In this document: positions 18,906 to 27,793 of the stretch, one piece after another | How the letters are laid out: each line of letters begins with the position of its first letter | How positions within the stretch are numbered: the stretch's first letter is position 1 | From: Scytolyngbya sp. HA4215-MV1 | Lineage (GTDB): Bacteria > Cyanobacteriota > Cyanobacteriia > Leptolyngbyales > Leptolyngbyaceae | Assembly: GCA_019359045.1 (NCBI GenBank) | Contig: JAHHIA010000012.1 | Coordinates: 62,001-126,000, forward strand | Direction of reading: 5' to 3' | Length of the DNA: 64,000 bases | The notes under the pieces: generated by a model | Database searches by the model: none | What the model was told of the DNA's origin: nothing | What the model saw: only the letters and a program-made list of their open reading frames with translations | Translations under genes and position numbers: made by a program

Positions 18906-20471
18906 ATGACAACCAGTCATCACTATGATGTCATCATTATTGGTACAGGTGCAGGAGGGGGTACGTTAGCGTATCATCTTGCTCCCAGTGGCAAAAAGAT
19001 TTTGATTCTAGAACGGGGGGCATTTCTTCCCAGGGAAAAGGAAAACTGGAGTGCCAAAGCCGTCTACCAGCAGGAGCGGTATCACACCCAGGAACAGTGG
19101 TTTGATGTGAATGACAAAGCCTTCCGTCCAGCAACAAATTATTGGGTTGGTGGAAACACCAAAGTCTACGGTGCCGCCCTGCTACGAATGCGTAAGCGGG
19201 ATTTTGAGCCGGTGGAGCACAAGGATGGAATTTCGCCAGAATGGGCCCTCAAATACTCCGATTTTGAACCCTACTACACACAGGCAGAGCAGCTTTACGA
19301 TGTCCATGGTCAGGCAGGAACTGACCCCACAGAACCCACCCGCAGCCTGCCTTACCCAAATCCTGCAATCAGCCATGAACCCAGAATGCAGCAACTTGCC
19401 GATGCGTTCACAAGCATTGGGTTGCATCCGTTTAATTTGCCCCTGGGTTTGAAACTCAACGAAGTCGATAAAAGCCTGGGCAACTGTATTCGCTGCAACA
19501 CCTGCGATGGTTTTCCTTGCCTGACCCAAGGCAAAGCCGATGCTGAGGTCAATTGCCTTCAACCGATTCGACAAAATTCCAATGTCACGTTATTAACCGA
19601 AGCGAAAGTCACTCACTTGCTCACCAGTCCTTCTGGACGAGAAGTCACCCAGGTTGAAGCCGAAATTAACGGAGAATTGCAATCCTTCTCTGGCGACATT
19701 GTGGTGGTTGCCTGTGGGGCAATTAATTCTGCCGCGTTGTTACTGGGTTCAGCCAACGATCGACACCCTAACGGCTTGGCAAATCGTTCCGACCAGGTGG
19801 GACGCAACTTGATGAAGCATGTCTGCACTGCCCTGGTGCAACTCAGTACCACACCCAATCCGGCAGTGTATCAGAAGACCATTTGCATCAGCGATTTTTA
19901 CTGGGGAGAACCCGATTTTCCCTACCCCATGGGCTTGGTGCAGAACACGGGCAACGTTTTGGCAGATATGCTGCCTGCGGAAGCGCCTGCCCTTCTAGCT
20001 CCATTACTCAAATTGCGACCAGGCGCGGAATTGAAAACTTTTGCCGATCGCACCGTTGGTTGGTGGCTGCAAACTGAGGACTTGCCGGATGCTGCCAATC
20101 GGGTGCGAGTAGAGGGCCAGCGCCTTTACCTGGACTATAAGCCCAATAATTTAGAAGCCAGCGATCGCCTGATTAAACGGTGGGTGGGCATTCTGAAGCA
20201 GGTCGATCGGGCAGAACATACGATTCCCTTCAGCATCTATCCCCGCAATACGGTCACCATTCAAACTGTTGGGCACCAGTGCGGCACCTGTCGCTTCGGG
20301 GAAGATCCTGCCACGTCCGTCCTGGATTTGAATTGCCGCACCCACGAGATCGAGAATCTCTATGTGGTGGATGGGAGCTTTTTTCCTTCCAGTTCTGCCG
20401 TCAATCCCACCCTGACTATTATTGCCAATGCTCTGCGGGTCGGCGATCGCCTGCTGGAGCAGCTTCAGTAA
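18906..20471 (+). CDS. GMC-family FAD oxidoreductase with Cys-rich insertion
   Basis: A 521-residue flavoprotein. The FAD loop is IIGTGAGGGTLAYHLA (residues 11-26). The C-terminal GMC signature is seen in VVDGSFFPSSSAVNPTLTI, and the catalytic His-containing segment is TVGHQCGTCRFG. A striking insertion at about residues 196-207, CIRCNTCDGFPC, gives four Cys with spacing 2, 2 and 4. Sugar-oxidising GMC enzymes such as FAD-glucose dehydrogenase carry a 3Fe-4S cluster at a comparable place, so an iron-sulfur cluster is possible (inference). The enzyme probably oxidises a sugar or alcohol, matching the glucose-dehydrogenase-like gene upstream. No signal peptide is visible. Confidence 0.88.
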   Translation: MTTSHHYDVIIIGTGAGGGTLAYHLAPSGKKILILERGAFLPREKENWSAKAVYQQERYHTQEQWFDVNDKAFRPATNYWVGGNTKVYGAALLRMRKRDFEPVEHKDGISPEWALKYSDFEPYYTQAEQLYDVHGQAGTDPTEPTRSLPYPNPAISHEPRMQQLADAFTSIGLHPFNLPLGLKLNEVDKSLGNCIRCNTCDGFPCLTQGKADAEVNCLQPIRQNSNVTLLTEAKVTHLLTSPSGREVTQVEAEINGELQSFSGDIVVVACGAINSAALLLGSANDRHPNGLANRSDQVGRNLMKHVCTALVQLSTTPNPAVYQKTICISDFYWGEPDFPYPMGLVQNTGNVLADMLPAEAPALLAPLLKLRPGAELKTFADRTVGWWLQTEDLPDAANRVRVEGQRLYLDYKPNNLEASDRLIKRWVGILKQVDRAEHTIPFSIYPRNTVTIQTVGHQCGTCRFGEDPATSVLDLNCRTHEIENLYVVDGSFFPSSSAVNPTLTIIANALRVGDRLLEQLQ

Positions 20472-20543
20472 ACCAGTTTTTCCCAAGAGAGAATTCTTTG
20501 CTATGCGACAACCCAGTTCTAAACCAGCGCTGGCCTGGCCTGG

Positions 20544-21035
20544 CTACGGTGAGATCAACGGCAACAGGTCATACTCCTGGCGAATATCGAGCAAGGAGCG
20601 ATCGAGCAAGGGATGAAAGTCTAGAAAAGGAACTCGTTTTTGGCGATGACGAGTTTTAAACCAAAGGCTGACCAGCTCTGGAATCAGGAGTGGCAGCACC
20701 TTCAGAACAGCCCCATAGAGCCAGAGCACCCCCTTTTCTCGAATCATGTCCGCGTACATTACATCAACCGCAGGGGTGTTTCTCATTTCCCGAAACCGTT
20801 GAAAAGTACATTCACTCGTCCACCAAAATAGGGGCAGAATCTTTAACTCGTCGTACATGCCCGTATCACAGCCATAAATCACATGACCAACATCATGAGC
20901 GAGCAAAATTCTGGCAAATTCTGGCGGCTGCGTTTCAGGTGGCGTAATGTGAGGATTGAGTGCGTAATATTCGGCTAACCCTTCTCGCAGGGTCTGCGTA
21001 CTGGCTTGGTCAGCATAGCGAGGATGTTGGTGCAT
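20544..21035 (-). CDS. COQ4-like protein
   Basis: A 163-residue protein with the exact metal motif of the COQ4 family, HDxxHx11E: His47-Asp48, His51 and Glu63 in the segment AHDVGHVIYGCDTGMYDE. COQ4 proteins assist ubiquinone assembly, recently linked to ring decarboxylation/hydroxylation. Cyanobacteria make plastoquinone and not ubiquinone, so this relative must do something else, perhaps on another quinone or prenyl compound. A hydrophobic stretch LYGAVLKVLPLLIPELVSLWF (given here only as its ends: residues about 105-125) may bind membrane. It is transcribed divergently from a TetR gene with only 47 nt between starts. Confidence 0.65.
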   Translation of the reverse strand: MHQHPRYADQASTQTLREGLAEYYALNPHITPPETQPPEFARILLAHDVGHVIYGCDTGMYDELKILPLFWWTSECTFQRFREMRNTPAVDVMYADMIREKGVLWLYGAVLKVLPLLIPELVSLWFKTRHRQKRVPFLDFHPLLDRSLLDIRQEYDLLPLISP

Positions 21036-21041
21036 AATTTT

Positions 21042-21070
21042 AATTTCGATACGCCACAGTATCGTAAATT
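21042..21070. promoter_or_regulatory. candidate TetR operator between divergent genes
   Basis: Interrupted palindrome: arms AATTTCGATA and TATCGTAAATT around an 8-bp spacer, matching over 10 bp with one extra base in the right arm. It fills the 47-bp gap between the COQ4-like gene and the TetR gene, where an autoregulating repressor usually binds. The core CGATA-N8-TATCG is at 21047-21064. Confidence 0.6.
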
Positions 21071-21082
21071 ATAATCACATCC

Positions 21083-21697
21083 ATGCCCCATCCCCATCCG
21101 CAGGATTTCAGTAAAAAATCACCCGGCAGACCCCGCAGCGCCCAGTCTCACCAGGCAATCCTACAAGCCGCATTAATGCTGCTGGCAGAGGTTGGGTTTG
21201 AGGCAATGAGTATGGAAGCGATCGCCAGTCGGGCTAAAGTCAGCAAAACCACCATTTATCGTCGCTACAGTAGTAAAGCAGAACTGGTCGCGGATGCGAT
21301 CGAAAATATTCGAGAAGAGGTGGTCATCCCAGATACGGGCAAGCTTTGGAGTGATATGGATGCCCTCATCGAGAATGCCGCTCAAATCTCGCTCAGTCCG
21401 CTCGGACGGCAAACTGTTGCCATGATCATGAGCAGCGCAGCCAGTAATGCCGAATTTGCTAAAATTTACTGGACAAAATATTTACAACCCCGACGACAAG
21501 CCTTCGCGGGGGTTCTCGATCGAGCTAAAGCCAGACAAGAAGTTCAAGCAGATTTAGACCCTGGCTTAGTGTTTGATGCGATGAGCGGCATTATGTTATA
21601 CGCCCTCATCTTCCAACCCACGGCTGAAGCCTGGTCAACCGCTGTGCGGCGCGCGCTACGATTACTCCTCCAGTCAGAGGATGACTGCTCCGCTTGA
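21083..21697 (+). CDS. TetR/AcrR-family transcriptional regulator
   Basis: A 204-residue repressor. The N-terminal helix-turn-helix domain (about residues 20-65) reads AILQAALMLLAEVGFEAMSMEAIASRAKVSKTTIY in overlapping short blocks and ends with the recognition helix SKTTIYRRYSSK. The C-terminal ligand domain resembles TetR_C_11/16 types. A basic, Pro-rich leader (KKSPGRPRSAQSH) precedes the DNA-binding domain. It should bind the palindrome in the 47-bp gap and control itself and the divergent COQ4-like gene. The ligand is unknown. Confidence 0.9.
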   Translation: MPHPHPQDFSKKSPGRPRSAQSHQAILQAALMLLAEVGFEAMSMEAIASRAKVSKTTIYRRYSSKAELVADAIENIREEVVIPDTGKLWSDMDALIENAAQISLSPLGRQTVAMIMSSAASNAEFAKIYWTKYLQPRRQAFAGVLDRAKARQEVQADLDPGLVFDAMSGIMLYALIFQPTAEAWSTAVRRALRLLLQSEDDCSA

Positions 21698-21802
21698 TTT
21701 CTGTCAGAATAAACGCGATCTCTTTGCTCAAGCCAAACCTTTTAGATTAAGGATTGGGATAATCATAAACAAAGATTGGTTTGTTCAGCCCGTATTGTAG
21801 CT

Positions 21803-23551
21803 ATGAGGAAGCATGTTCTAATCATGATTCTGCTCTGCCTGAGTGGAATTTTTTATACTGCGCTCTCTTTTCAGTTTTCCTTGGCTGATGATATTGATGC
21901 CAGTCATGCGATCGCTGCCCGCGAAATTTTGCAACGCCATGATTGGATTACCTTGCATGTGAACGGGGTGCGCTATTTAGAAAAAGCCCCTCTGCTGTAT
22001 TGGCTGGTTGCGATCGCGGATCAAATTTTTGGTATCAATGAATTTGCGGTTCGCTTGCCAACTATTGTGGCAGTCATCGTGCTTGCCGGAATTGCTTATC
22101 TTTTTGGGCGTTGGGCGTACTCCCCCAAAGCAGGACTCTACACTGCCGTCATGCTGTTGTCTTGTGTGGGGATGTTTCTATTCACTCGCATGATGATCCC
22201 AGAAGCGCTCCTAACCGTCTGGTTTACGCTGGGGCATTTTTGTTTTTTGCGCGCTTTTTGGGGCAAAGCCCACGAGAAAAACTACTACTTCGGTTTTTAT
22301 GCCGCAATGGCGCTGGCAGTGCTCACTAAAGGATTGATTGGCATCATCTTTATGGTGGCACCTGTGTTTTTGTTTCTCCTGAGCACCCAGCAACTCTCTG
22401 CTTGGCGAGAATTGCGGTTGCTACCGGGGACAGCTTTGTTTCTGGCGATCGCCGCTCCGTGGCATATTTTGGCGGGTTTACGCAACGAAAACTTTTTCTG
22501 GTTTTATTTCGTTAATGAGCATATCTTGCGGTTTCTCAATGTGCGAGAACAGCGAGACTACAATCGCTTGCCCATGCTTCAATATTGGCTATTGCAACTG
22601 ATCTGGCTGTTTCCCTGGTCGATCGGATTACCTCTGCTAAGCAAACAGCGGTTTAGCAGTCGTCCTACTGCAGAACGATCGTCCCAGATCAACCTGTATC
22701 TGGCATTATGGGCAGGGTTCATCCTAATTTTCTTTGGATTATCGAGCAACCAGGAATATTACACCTTTCCGGCTTATCCTGCAGTGGCACTGTTGCTAGG
22801 CAATGCTTTCGCGATCGCGGAAACCCAGCATTCAAAAATTTTGGTGCGATTGCACACGGGTCTAGCAGTGTTTGCGCTGGTGGTCGCAGCTTGTTTAGGC
22901 GAATTGCTTTGGCAGACGCGAACCTTTCAACCGACGGGCGATTTGTCGGCGGTTCTCAACCTGATTTCGGCAGATTCCGTTCATTACACCCGTTCGATGG
23001 CACGGGTGTTTGATCTGACGCCTCAAGCTTTTGCGGAACTACGGGAACCTGTGCTGCGGACAGTACTCGCTTTGGGAATTGGGTTTCCCGTGGTGGCATG
23101 GTTGCATCGATACCGCCACCACTCCAGTGCCATGTTGGCAACGTTACTAACCATGTGGCTCTTTTTCATCGCTGCACATCAGGCGCATGTGAAATTTGAC
23201 CCTATTGTTTCGTCACGATCGCTAGCAACTGTGATTCTGCAACGGTGGCAACCCGGTGCCAAAATTGTCATCAATGGGAATCATGAAATTGCCTCGTCCA
23301 TCGGCTTTTATACCGATCAGCAGCTATTACTGCTCAACGGTCGCAAGTTCAATCTGGAATTTGGGTCGCGCTATCCTGATGCCCCACCAGTGTTTCTGGA
23401 GATTGAACAAGTGCGCCAGCTATGGCAGACCTCCAATCTCATCTTTCTGTTCACCGAAAATATCAAAAAAGAAACTCTGCTGCATGACTTAGATCTTCCA
23501 ACCGTGTTGGTTGCAGATATTGGAGGAAAGAGCGTCTTGGTGAACCGATGA
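21803..23551 (+). CDS. GT39/ArnT-like membrane glycosyltransferase
   Basis: About 582 residues from ATG 21803, which opens a normal first membrane helix (MRKHVLIMILLCLSG); an upstream TTG would add nine residues. The first extracytoplasmic loop has FSLADDIDASHAIAAREI, with the acidic pair Asp-Asp that marks the ArnT branch, and the WITLHVNGVRYLEKAPLLYW motif follows. About eleven membrane helices and a soluble C-terminal domain (from about residue 470). ArnT-type enzymes move a sugar from undecaprenyl phosphate to lipid A or another glycolipid. It differs clearly from the first GT39 at 669-2183, so the two are not a recent duplication. Confidence 0.85.
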   Translation: MRKHVLIMILLCLSGIFYTALSFQFSLADDIDASHAIAAREILQRHDWITLHVNGVRYLEKAPLLYWLVAIADQIFGINEFAVRLPTIVAVIVLAGIAYLFGRWAYSPKAGLYTAVMLLSCVGMFLFTRMMIPEALLTVWFTLGHFCFLRAFWGKAHEKNYYFGFYAAMALAVLTKGLIGIIFMVAPVFLFLLSTQQLSAWRELRLLPGTALFLAIAAPWHILAGLRNENFFWFYFVNEHILRFLNVREQRDYNRLPMLQYWLLQLIWLFPWSIGLPLLSKQRFSSRPTAERSSQINLYLALWAGFILIFFGLSSNQEYYTFPAYPAVALLLGNAFAIAETQHSKILVRLHTGLAVFALVVAACLGELLWQTRTFQPTGDLSAVLNLISADSVHYTRSMARVFDLTPQAFAELREPVLRTVLALGIGFPVVAWLHRYRHHSSAMLATLLTMWLFFIAAHQAHVKFDPIVSSRSLATVILQRWQPGAKIVINGNHEIASSIGFYTDQQLLLLNGRKFNLEFGSRYPDAPPVFLEIEQVRQLWQTSNLIFLFTENIKKETLLHDLDLPTVLVADIGGKSVLVNR

Positions 23552-23616
23552 GCAGGGCAATGAAGAATGAATGCTTTTCAGCATCATTTGCATCCCGTTG
23601 TTGAGCAACGCCTGCT

Positions 23617-24441
23617 TTACTGACCGATCGATTGCACCAGGGGGTGAAAGATGGGCAGCAGTTCTGGTCGGCTCACTACCAAGGTGGGATAGGGACGACT
23701 GCCATAATCTTGTCCTGGCTGCAAAGGGAAAATGGGGGCTGCTTCGAGCGGACTCCAAACTGCACCCGCAGCTTGGACGATCGCCCATACGGCAGCAATA
23801 TCCCAAATCTTTGGGGTTGCCTCTACACTGCCCAAGGTTGCCCCCATCGCAACCGTCAGCAAATTATAAGTCGCAACACCTAACATCCGAATCTTGCAAG
23901 GAAATGGATTTTGCAACACAGACACACTCCGGGCACAGATGTTAAAAAAATGATTTGCCGAAATTTCATCCTTGCTGGCATGAATCGGCTTGCCATTCAA
24001 AAATGCTCCTGTGGGTCCGGTTAAGCCAGTCTCGCCATACCAGAACCCATGAAAGGATTGGTTCAGGGGTGGAATTGCCACATAGCCAAAAACGGGCGTG
24101 CCCCGATAGAGCAAACCGAGCGAAATACCCCAAAGCGGTAACCCTCTGGCAAAGTTGGTGGTGCCGTCCAGGGGGTCAATAATCCAGCACCACTCTGTTG
24201 CCGGAAAGCAGTGTTCCGCTTCCTCACTCAGTACCCCATGCTGGGGAAACGTTATCGCGATCGTCTCACGTAACCGTTGGTCTGACCATTGATCTGACTG
24301 TGTGACCAAACTGCCATCGGCTTTTTCAGCAGCCTGCACCTGACCAAAATCTGCTAGCAGTTGCTTGCCCACTTCGGCAGTCACAGTTGCAGAGAAATCG
24401 AGAATCGTTGTCCAAAAGGCATCATCAAAATTTAGATTCAT
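23617..24441 (-). CDS. inositol-monophosphatase-family phosphatase
   Basis: A 274-residue Mg2+-dependent phosphatase of the IMPase/SuhB/FBPase superfamily. Metal-binding motifs are visible: the Glu pair in GVLSEEAEHC, IDPLDGTTNFARG (the family signature), and WDIAAVWAIVQAAGAVW at the C-terminal metal site. In cyanobacteria such proteins act on inositol phosphate, histidinol phosphate or 3'-phosphoadenosine phosphates; which one cannot be told. It is convergent with the glycosyltransferase gene. Confidence 0.88.
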   Translation of the reverse strand: MNLNFDDAFWTTILDFSATVTAEVGKQLLADFGQVQAAEKADGSLVTQSDQWSDQRLRETIAITFPQHGVLSEEAEHCFPATEWCWIIDPLDGTTNFARGLPLWGISLGLLYRGTPVFGYVAIPPLNQSFHGFWYGETGLTGPTGAFLNGKPIHASKDEISANHFFNICARSVSVLQNPFPCKIRMLGVATYNLLTVAMGATLGSVEATPKIWDIAAVWAIVQAAGAVWSPLEAAPIFPLQPGQDYGSRPYPTLVVSRPELLPIFHPLVQSIGQ

Positions 24442-24855
24442 CGTAGAGAAATTGTTTTAGTCACATCAACATCCGTTACATCAACCCTAGATTCCCTCTA
24501 CTTTCTTTTGAAAAGGGTAGTGCGAATAGCAGGATGAATTGGAACAAAGTTTCAACTCATACAACTTCAAATTCATACCCAGAATCAGCAACGCCTCTGA
24601 AAAGACAGCATTCTAAAGCTAAGAAATCTCGGTTGAGTGTAATTGAGTAGACAACATTTTGCAAGGGACGAACGTGGCTCAGATGGGACGGGTCCTCAGC
24701 ACAACCAGAACTGACAACCCTGTGCATCTCGCCAAGCTCCTGTCACGGCTTCCCCAGAAGAGCACCCCGATCGTGATATGGTTTGATGCGGCAAATCAAC
24801 TGATTTTAGATGAACGAAAACCGCGCTTGCCAACCATCCCCAAACTTGACTCATC
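24442..24855. other. 414-bp intergenic region containing the second copy of a dispersed repeat
   Basis: Divergent space between the IMPase gene and a methyltransferase gene. A short open frame at 24659-24919 overlaps the methyltransferase start and has no recognisable features, so I do not call it. The repeat at 24529-24595 is listed separately. Confidence 0.55.
24529..24595. repeat. dispersed intergenic repeat, copy B
   Basis: Relative of 11745-11813, in the same orientation, with the same ordered blocks (GCAGGATGAAT, GGAAC, TTTCAA, TCATA, AAATTCATACCC, AGCAACGCC). Similarity stops sharply at AACGCC on the right side in both copies, which suggests a defined element edge. Confidence 0.7.
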
Positions 24856-25641
24856 ATGCTTGAGGGCAACCCCAAAACCTACGCAGCCCGTAGGATCGTG
24901 CAATATTACAGCCAGTTGAGTCAGCTACAACCTGCCGAACAAGCCATTCTCGATCGACTGCAAGGTCAATTGTCGAAAATGAAAATGCTGGACATTGGCG
25001 TGGGGGGAGGACGCACAACCCAACACTTTGCTCAATTCGTTGTGGAATATGTCGGGATTGATTACTCCAGCAACATGATTGCAGCCTGTCAGAAGCGCTT
25101 TGCCGCCGCATCTTCAACCGTCGGATTTGAAGTCTGCGATGCCAGAGATATGAGTCAATTTAGCGATAATTCCTTCGATTTTATTTTGTTTAGCTTTAAT
25201 GGCATTGATTCAATTTCTCACACCGATCGGTTGCAGTGTTTTCAAGAAGTGAGCCGGATAGGTAAACCTGGAGGCTATTTCTGCTTTTCCAGCCACAATC
25301 TTCAGGCAATGGAACGAGAATTTGATTGGAGAAATCATATTAGCCTCAACCCCATCACCACCTATGTCAACTTAGTCATGTTGGCACTCCTCCACTTTTT
25401 CAATCGTCCGATTACCCTGAGCCATCTCAAAACCGCTGCCCACGTGATCCTTCAAGACGAATCTCACAACTTTCGCCTCAAAAACTATTACGTGAGACCA
25501 CAAGAACAAATCAATCAGCTAGAAGCAAACTTTGGTCAGGTTCAAGTCTATTCCTGGAAGCATGGCTTAGAAATTGCCAGTGAAAAGGAATTGCGTTCCA
25601 ATACCGATATGTGGCTTTACTACCTATGCCTGATCAAATGA
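24856..25641 (+). CDS. class I SAM-dependent methyltransferase
   Basis: A 261-residue methyltransferase. SAM-binding motif I is LDIGVGGGRTTQHF (about residues 45-58), the acidic end of strand 2 is GIDYSSNMI, motif II is VCDARDMSQF and motif III is ISHTDRLQCFQEVSRIGKPGG. The C-terminal half contains a hydrophobic segment near residues 168-182 (VNLVMLALLHFF), possibly a membrane or product contact. Substrate unknown. It stands alone. Confidence 0.82.
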   Translation: MLEGNPKTYAARRIVQYYSQLSQLQPAEQAILDRLQGQLSKMKMLDIGVGGGRTTQHFAQFVVEYVGIDYSSNMIAACQKRFAAASSTVGFEVCDARDMSQFSDNSFDFILFSFNGIDSISHTDRLQCFQEVSRIGKPGGYFCFSSHNLQAMEREFDWRNHISLNPITTYVNLVMLALLHFFNRPITLSHLKTAAHVILQDESHNFRLKNYYVRPQEQINQLEANFGQVQVYSWKHGLEIASEKELRSNTDMWLYYLCLIK

Positions 25642-25767
25642 ACGGAGAAGTTGGGAGGCGTATTTCAAGACTCTGAACAACCTGATTAGAACAGCCCCCA
25701 ACCGATCGCAAGTTAAAATGCCATCGTTCACCTTACACATTATCGATCGTACGACAGGATTCCACCG

Positions 25768-27339
25768 ATGAAACGCACCCGTTCTCTGCTCTCATCGTTC
25801 TCCCACCTGCTCCTGGCAAGTGCGGGAATGAGTCTTGGCATTGGCATCAGCCTGATGCACACCGCCTTGGCAGAGAACATTGACATTACCTTACTGCATC
25901 TCAACGATATCTACGAAATTACGCCAGTCGCTGGGGACAAAAGTGGGGGGCTGTCGCGGGTCGCCTCCTTGCGTCGGCAACTGCTGCAAGCAAATCCTCA
26001 TACCTTCGTCTTGCTGGCAGGGGATGCGTTGAGTCCTTCCGCATTGGGAACTGCACCGGTTAATGGGGAACGCCTTGCCGGACAACAAATAGTGGCGGTT
26101 CTCAACACATTAGGACTGAACTACGCTACTTTTGGCAACCATGAGTTTGATATTACTGAGAAACAGTTTCGTCAACGGTTACGCGAATCTCAGTTTCAAT
26201 GGATTTCGAGCAACGTAGTCGATGCGAATGGATTTCCCTTTTGGGGAGTGCCCGTCTCAAAAATCCTTAACATTCAGGGCAAGGCGGGAAACATAATCCA
26301 GATGGGGATTTTTGGAGTCACGATCGCCAGTCCCCCCAGAGATTATGTGCAATATCGCGATGCGATCGTGGCGGCTCAACTTCAGGTCAAAAACTTACAA
26401 CGCCAAGGTGCAGACATCATCGTGGCATTGACCCATCTCAGTTTGGCAGAAGACCAGCAACTCGCTGCTAACGTGCCAGAGATTGACTTGATTTTGGGCG
26501 GACATGAGCATGAAAATATCGAGCAATGGCGGTTGGTTGGTCGTCCCCATTTACCCAAGGGGTGTTTCAACGTTGGCATTCCCATTTTCAAAGCAGATGC
26601 AAATGTTCGTACAGTCTATGTCCATCGCTTGCGTTATGACACAGACACCCGGTGTTTGACGATCGCTTCTGAGTTACGCCCCATCACCCCCGCCATTCCC
26701 AACGATGCCAAAACTGAGGCGGAAGTACAGACCTGGCTCCAGAAGGGCTTTGCTGCTTTCCGTGCCAAAGGATTTGAACCGCTGGATGTGGTTACCACTA
26801 CAACCGAAATGCTGGATGGATTGGAGTCCAGTGTGCGAAATCGTCCAACAAACCTGACCCAATTGATTGCCACAGCCATGCTTCAAGCAGTAGCAGGTGC
26901 GGAGTTGGCAATTTTTAATAGTGGCTCTATTCGGGTAGATGATGTGCTGCCGCCTGGTGCCCTTACCCAATACGATGTCATTCGTATACTGCCCTTTGGG
27001 GGCAAAATTTTACAAGTTAAAATGAAAGGCAATTTGCTTCAGCGAGTACTGGAACAGGGATTGGCAAATCGAGGTGGTGGGGGCTATTTACACACTGCCA
27101 ATGTGACGCAAGATCGGACAGGCAAGTGGCAAATTCAAGGTCAACCCCTTGATCCGGATCGGGTCTATCACGTAGCAATTAATGATTTCTTGCTCAGCGG
27201 GCGGGAGCAAGGCTTAGGGTTCCTAACGCTCACGGCTCCTGGGGTTGAGCCAATGGGAGAGTATGGCGATATCCGGTTTGCGGTCATCCAGCAATTCCAG
27301 AAAACAGGGGCAACATCTCAATTAAAGCTCATCCACTAG
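25768..27339 (+). CDS. secreted 5'-nucleotidase/UshA-family phosphoesterase
   Basis: A 523-residue exported metallophosphoesterase. A signal peptide ends near HTALA-EN (residue about 35). The two-metal calcineurin-like domain has LLHLNDIYEI, FGNHEFDIT, ALTHLSLAED and LGGHEHEN. The C-terminal substrate domain (from about residue 330) has AIFNSGSIRVDDVLPPG and the aromatic/Gly-rich GGGGYLHT region. Such enzymes release phosphate from nucleotides in the periplasm and usually respond to phosphate need; no pho box was identified. Its end overlaps the end of the reverse-strand phosphatase gene by 18 nt. Confidence 0.9.
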   Translation: MKRTRSLLSSFSHLLLASAGMSLGIGISLMHTALAENIDITLLHLNDIYEITPVAGDKSGGLSRVASLRRQLLQANPHTFVLLAGDALSPSALGTAPVNGERLAGQQIVAVLNTLGLNYATFGNHEFDITEKQFRQRLRESQFQWISSNVVDANGFPFWGVPVSKILNIQGKAGNIIQMGIFGVTIASPPRDYVQYRDAIVAAQLQVKNLQRQGADIIVALTHLSLAEDQQLAANVPEIDLILGGHEHENIEQWRLVGRPHLPKGCFNVGIPIFKADANVRTVYVHRLRYDTDTRCLTIASELRPITPAIPNDAKTEAEVQTWLQKGFAAFRAKGFEPLDVVTTTTEMLDGLESSVRNRPTNLTQLIATAMLQAVAGAELAIFNSGSIRVDDVLPPGALTQYDVIRILPFGGKILQVKMKGNLLQRVLEQGLANRGGGGYLHTANVTQDRTGKWQIQGQPLDPDRVYHVAINDFLLSGREQGLGFLTLTAPGVEPMGEYGDIRFAVIQQFQKTGATSQLKLIH

Positions 27340-27786
27340 CGATTTTAGAAACTGGAGCTGAGCTTCTCGCAATTCAACTTCAGCGTTCGCAATGAGAATG
27401 GTTTGCATTGCATCGTCGAAGGATGAACCATTTTGAATCAAATAGGCAGCCAGTAGGGTGCCTGTTCTTCGTCTACCACTGGTGCAATGAACTGCCACTC
27501 CATGTCCTAGAAGACTCTGCTCATCAACAAACTGCTGCAATGCCTGAATTTGTTCGCGACTAGGAGGCGTTCCCCCCTGCGTCGGTAGCCAGCAATAGGG
27601 TAGGTTGGCTTGCTCGTATACCTCCAGATTAGAGGGATCATCCATGACGGAGACGATCGCGCCAATCCCCAGGGCTTGCAATTCAGACAGCTCTGTTGGC
27701 AAGGGTTTTCGTACCCCTGCGAGTTTACCAGGAATCACCCACCATAGATTTTCTGTAATCGGTTGCGTCAATGATTCGGTCATCAT
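27322..27786 (-). CDS. dual-specificity/tyrosine phosphatase-like protein in the arsenic operon
   Basis: A 154-residue protein with the Cys-based phosphatase signature HCTSGRRRTGT (HCx5R; about residues 99-109). The general-acid Asp is probably in the earlier MDDPSNLE loop. The opening WWVIPGKLAGVRKPLP is typical of cyanobacterial dual-specificity-like phosphatases. Its start lies 7 nt after the arsC stop, so it is the third gene of acr3-arsC-phosphatase. It may act on phosphoproteins or small phosphorylated compounds, or have been recruited to arsenate/phosphate chemistry; the second is speculation from position. Confidence 0.8.
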   Translation of the reverse strand: MMTESLTQPITENLWWVIPGKLAGVRKPLPTELSELQALGIGAIVSVMDDPSNLEVYEQANLPYCWLPTQGGTPPSREQIQALQQFVDEQSLLGHGVAVHCTSGRRRTGTLLAAYLIQNGSSFDDAMQTILIANAEVELREAQLQFLKSLVDEL

Positions 27787-27793
27787 GTTTGCC

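Noticed and set aside
24659-24919. 86-codon frame ahead of the methyltransferase gene
   Set aside because: Overlaps the methyltransferase start, has no recognisable features and no good ribosome site.
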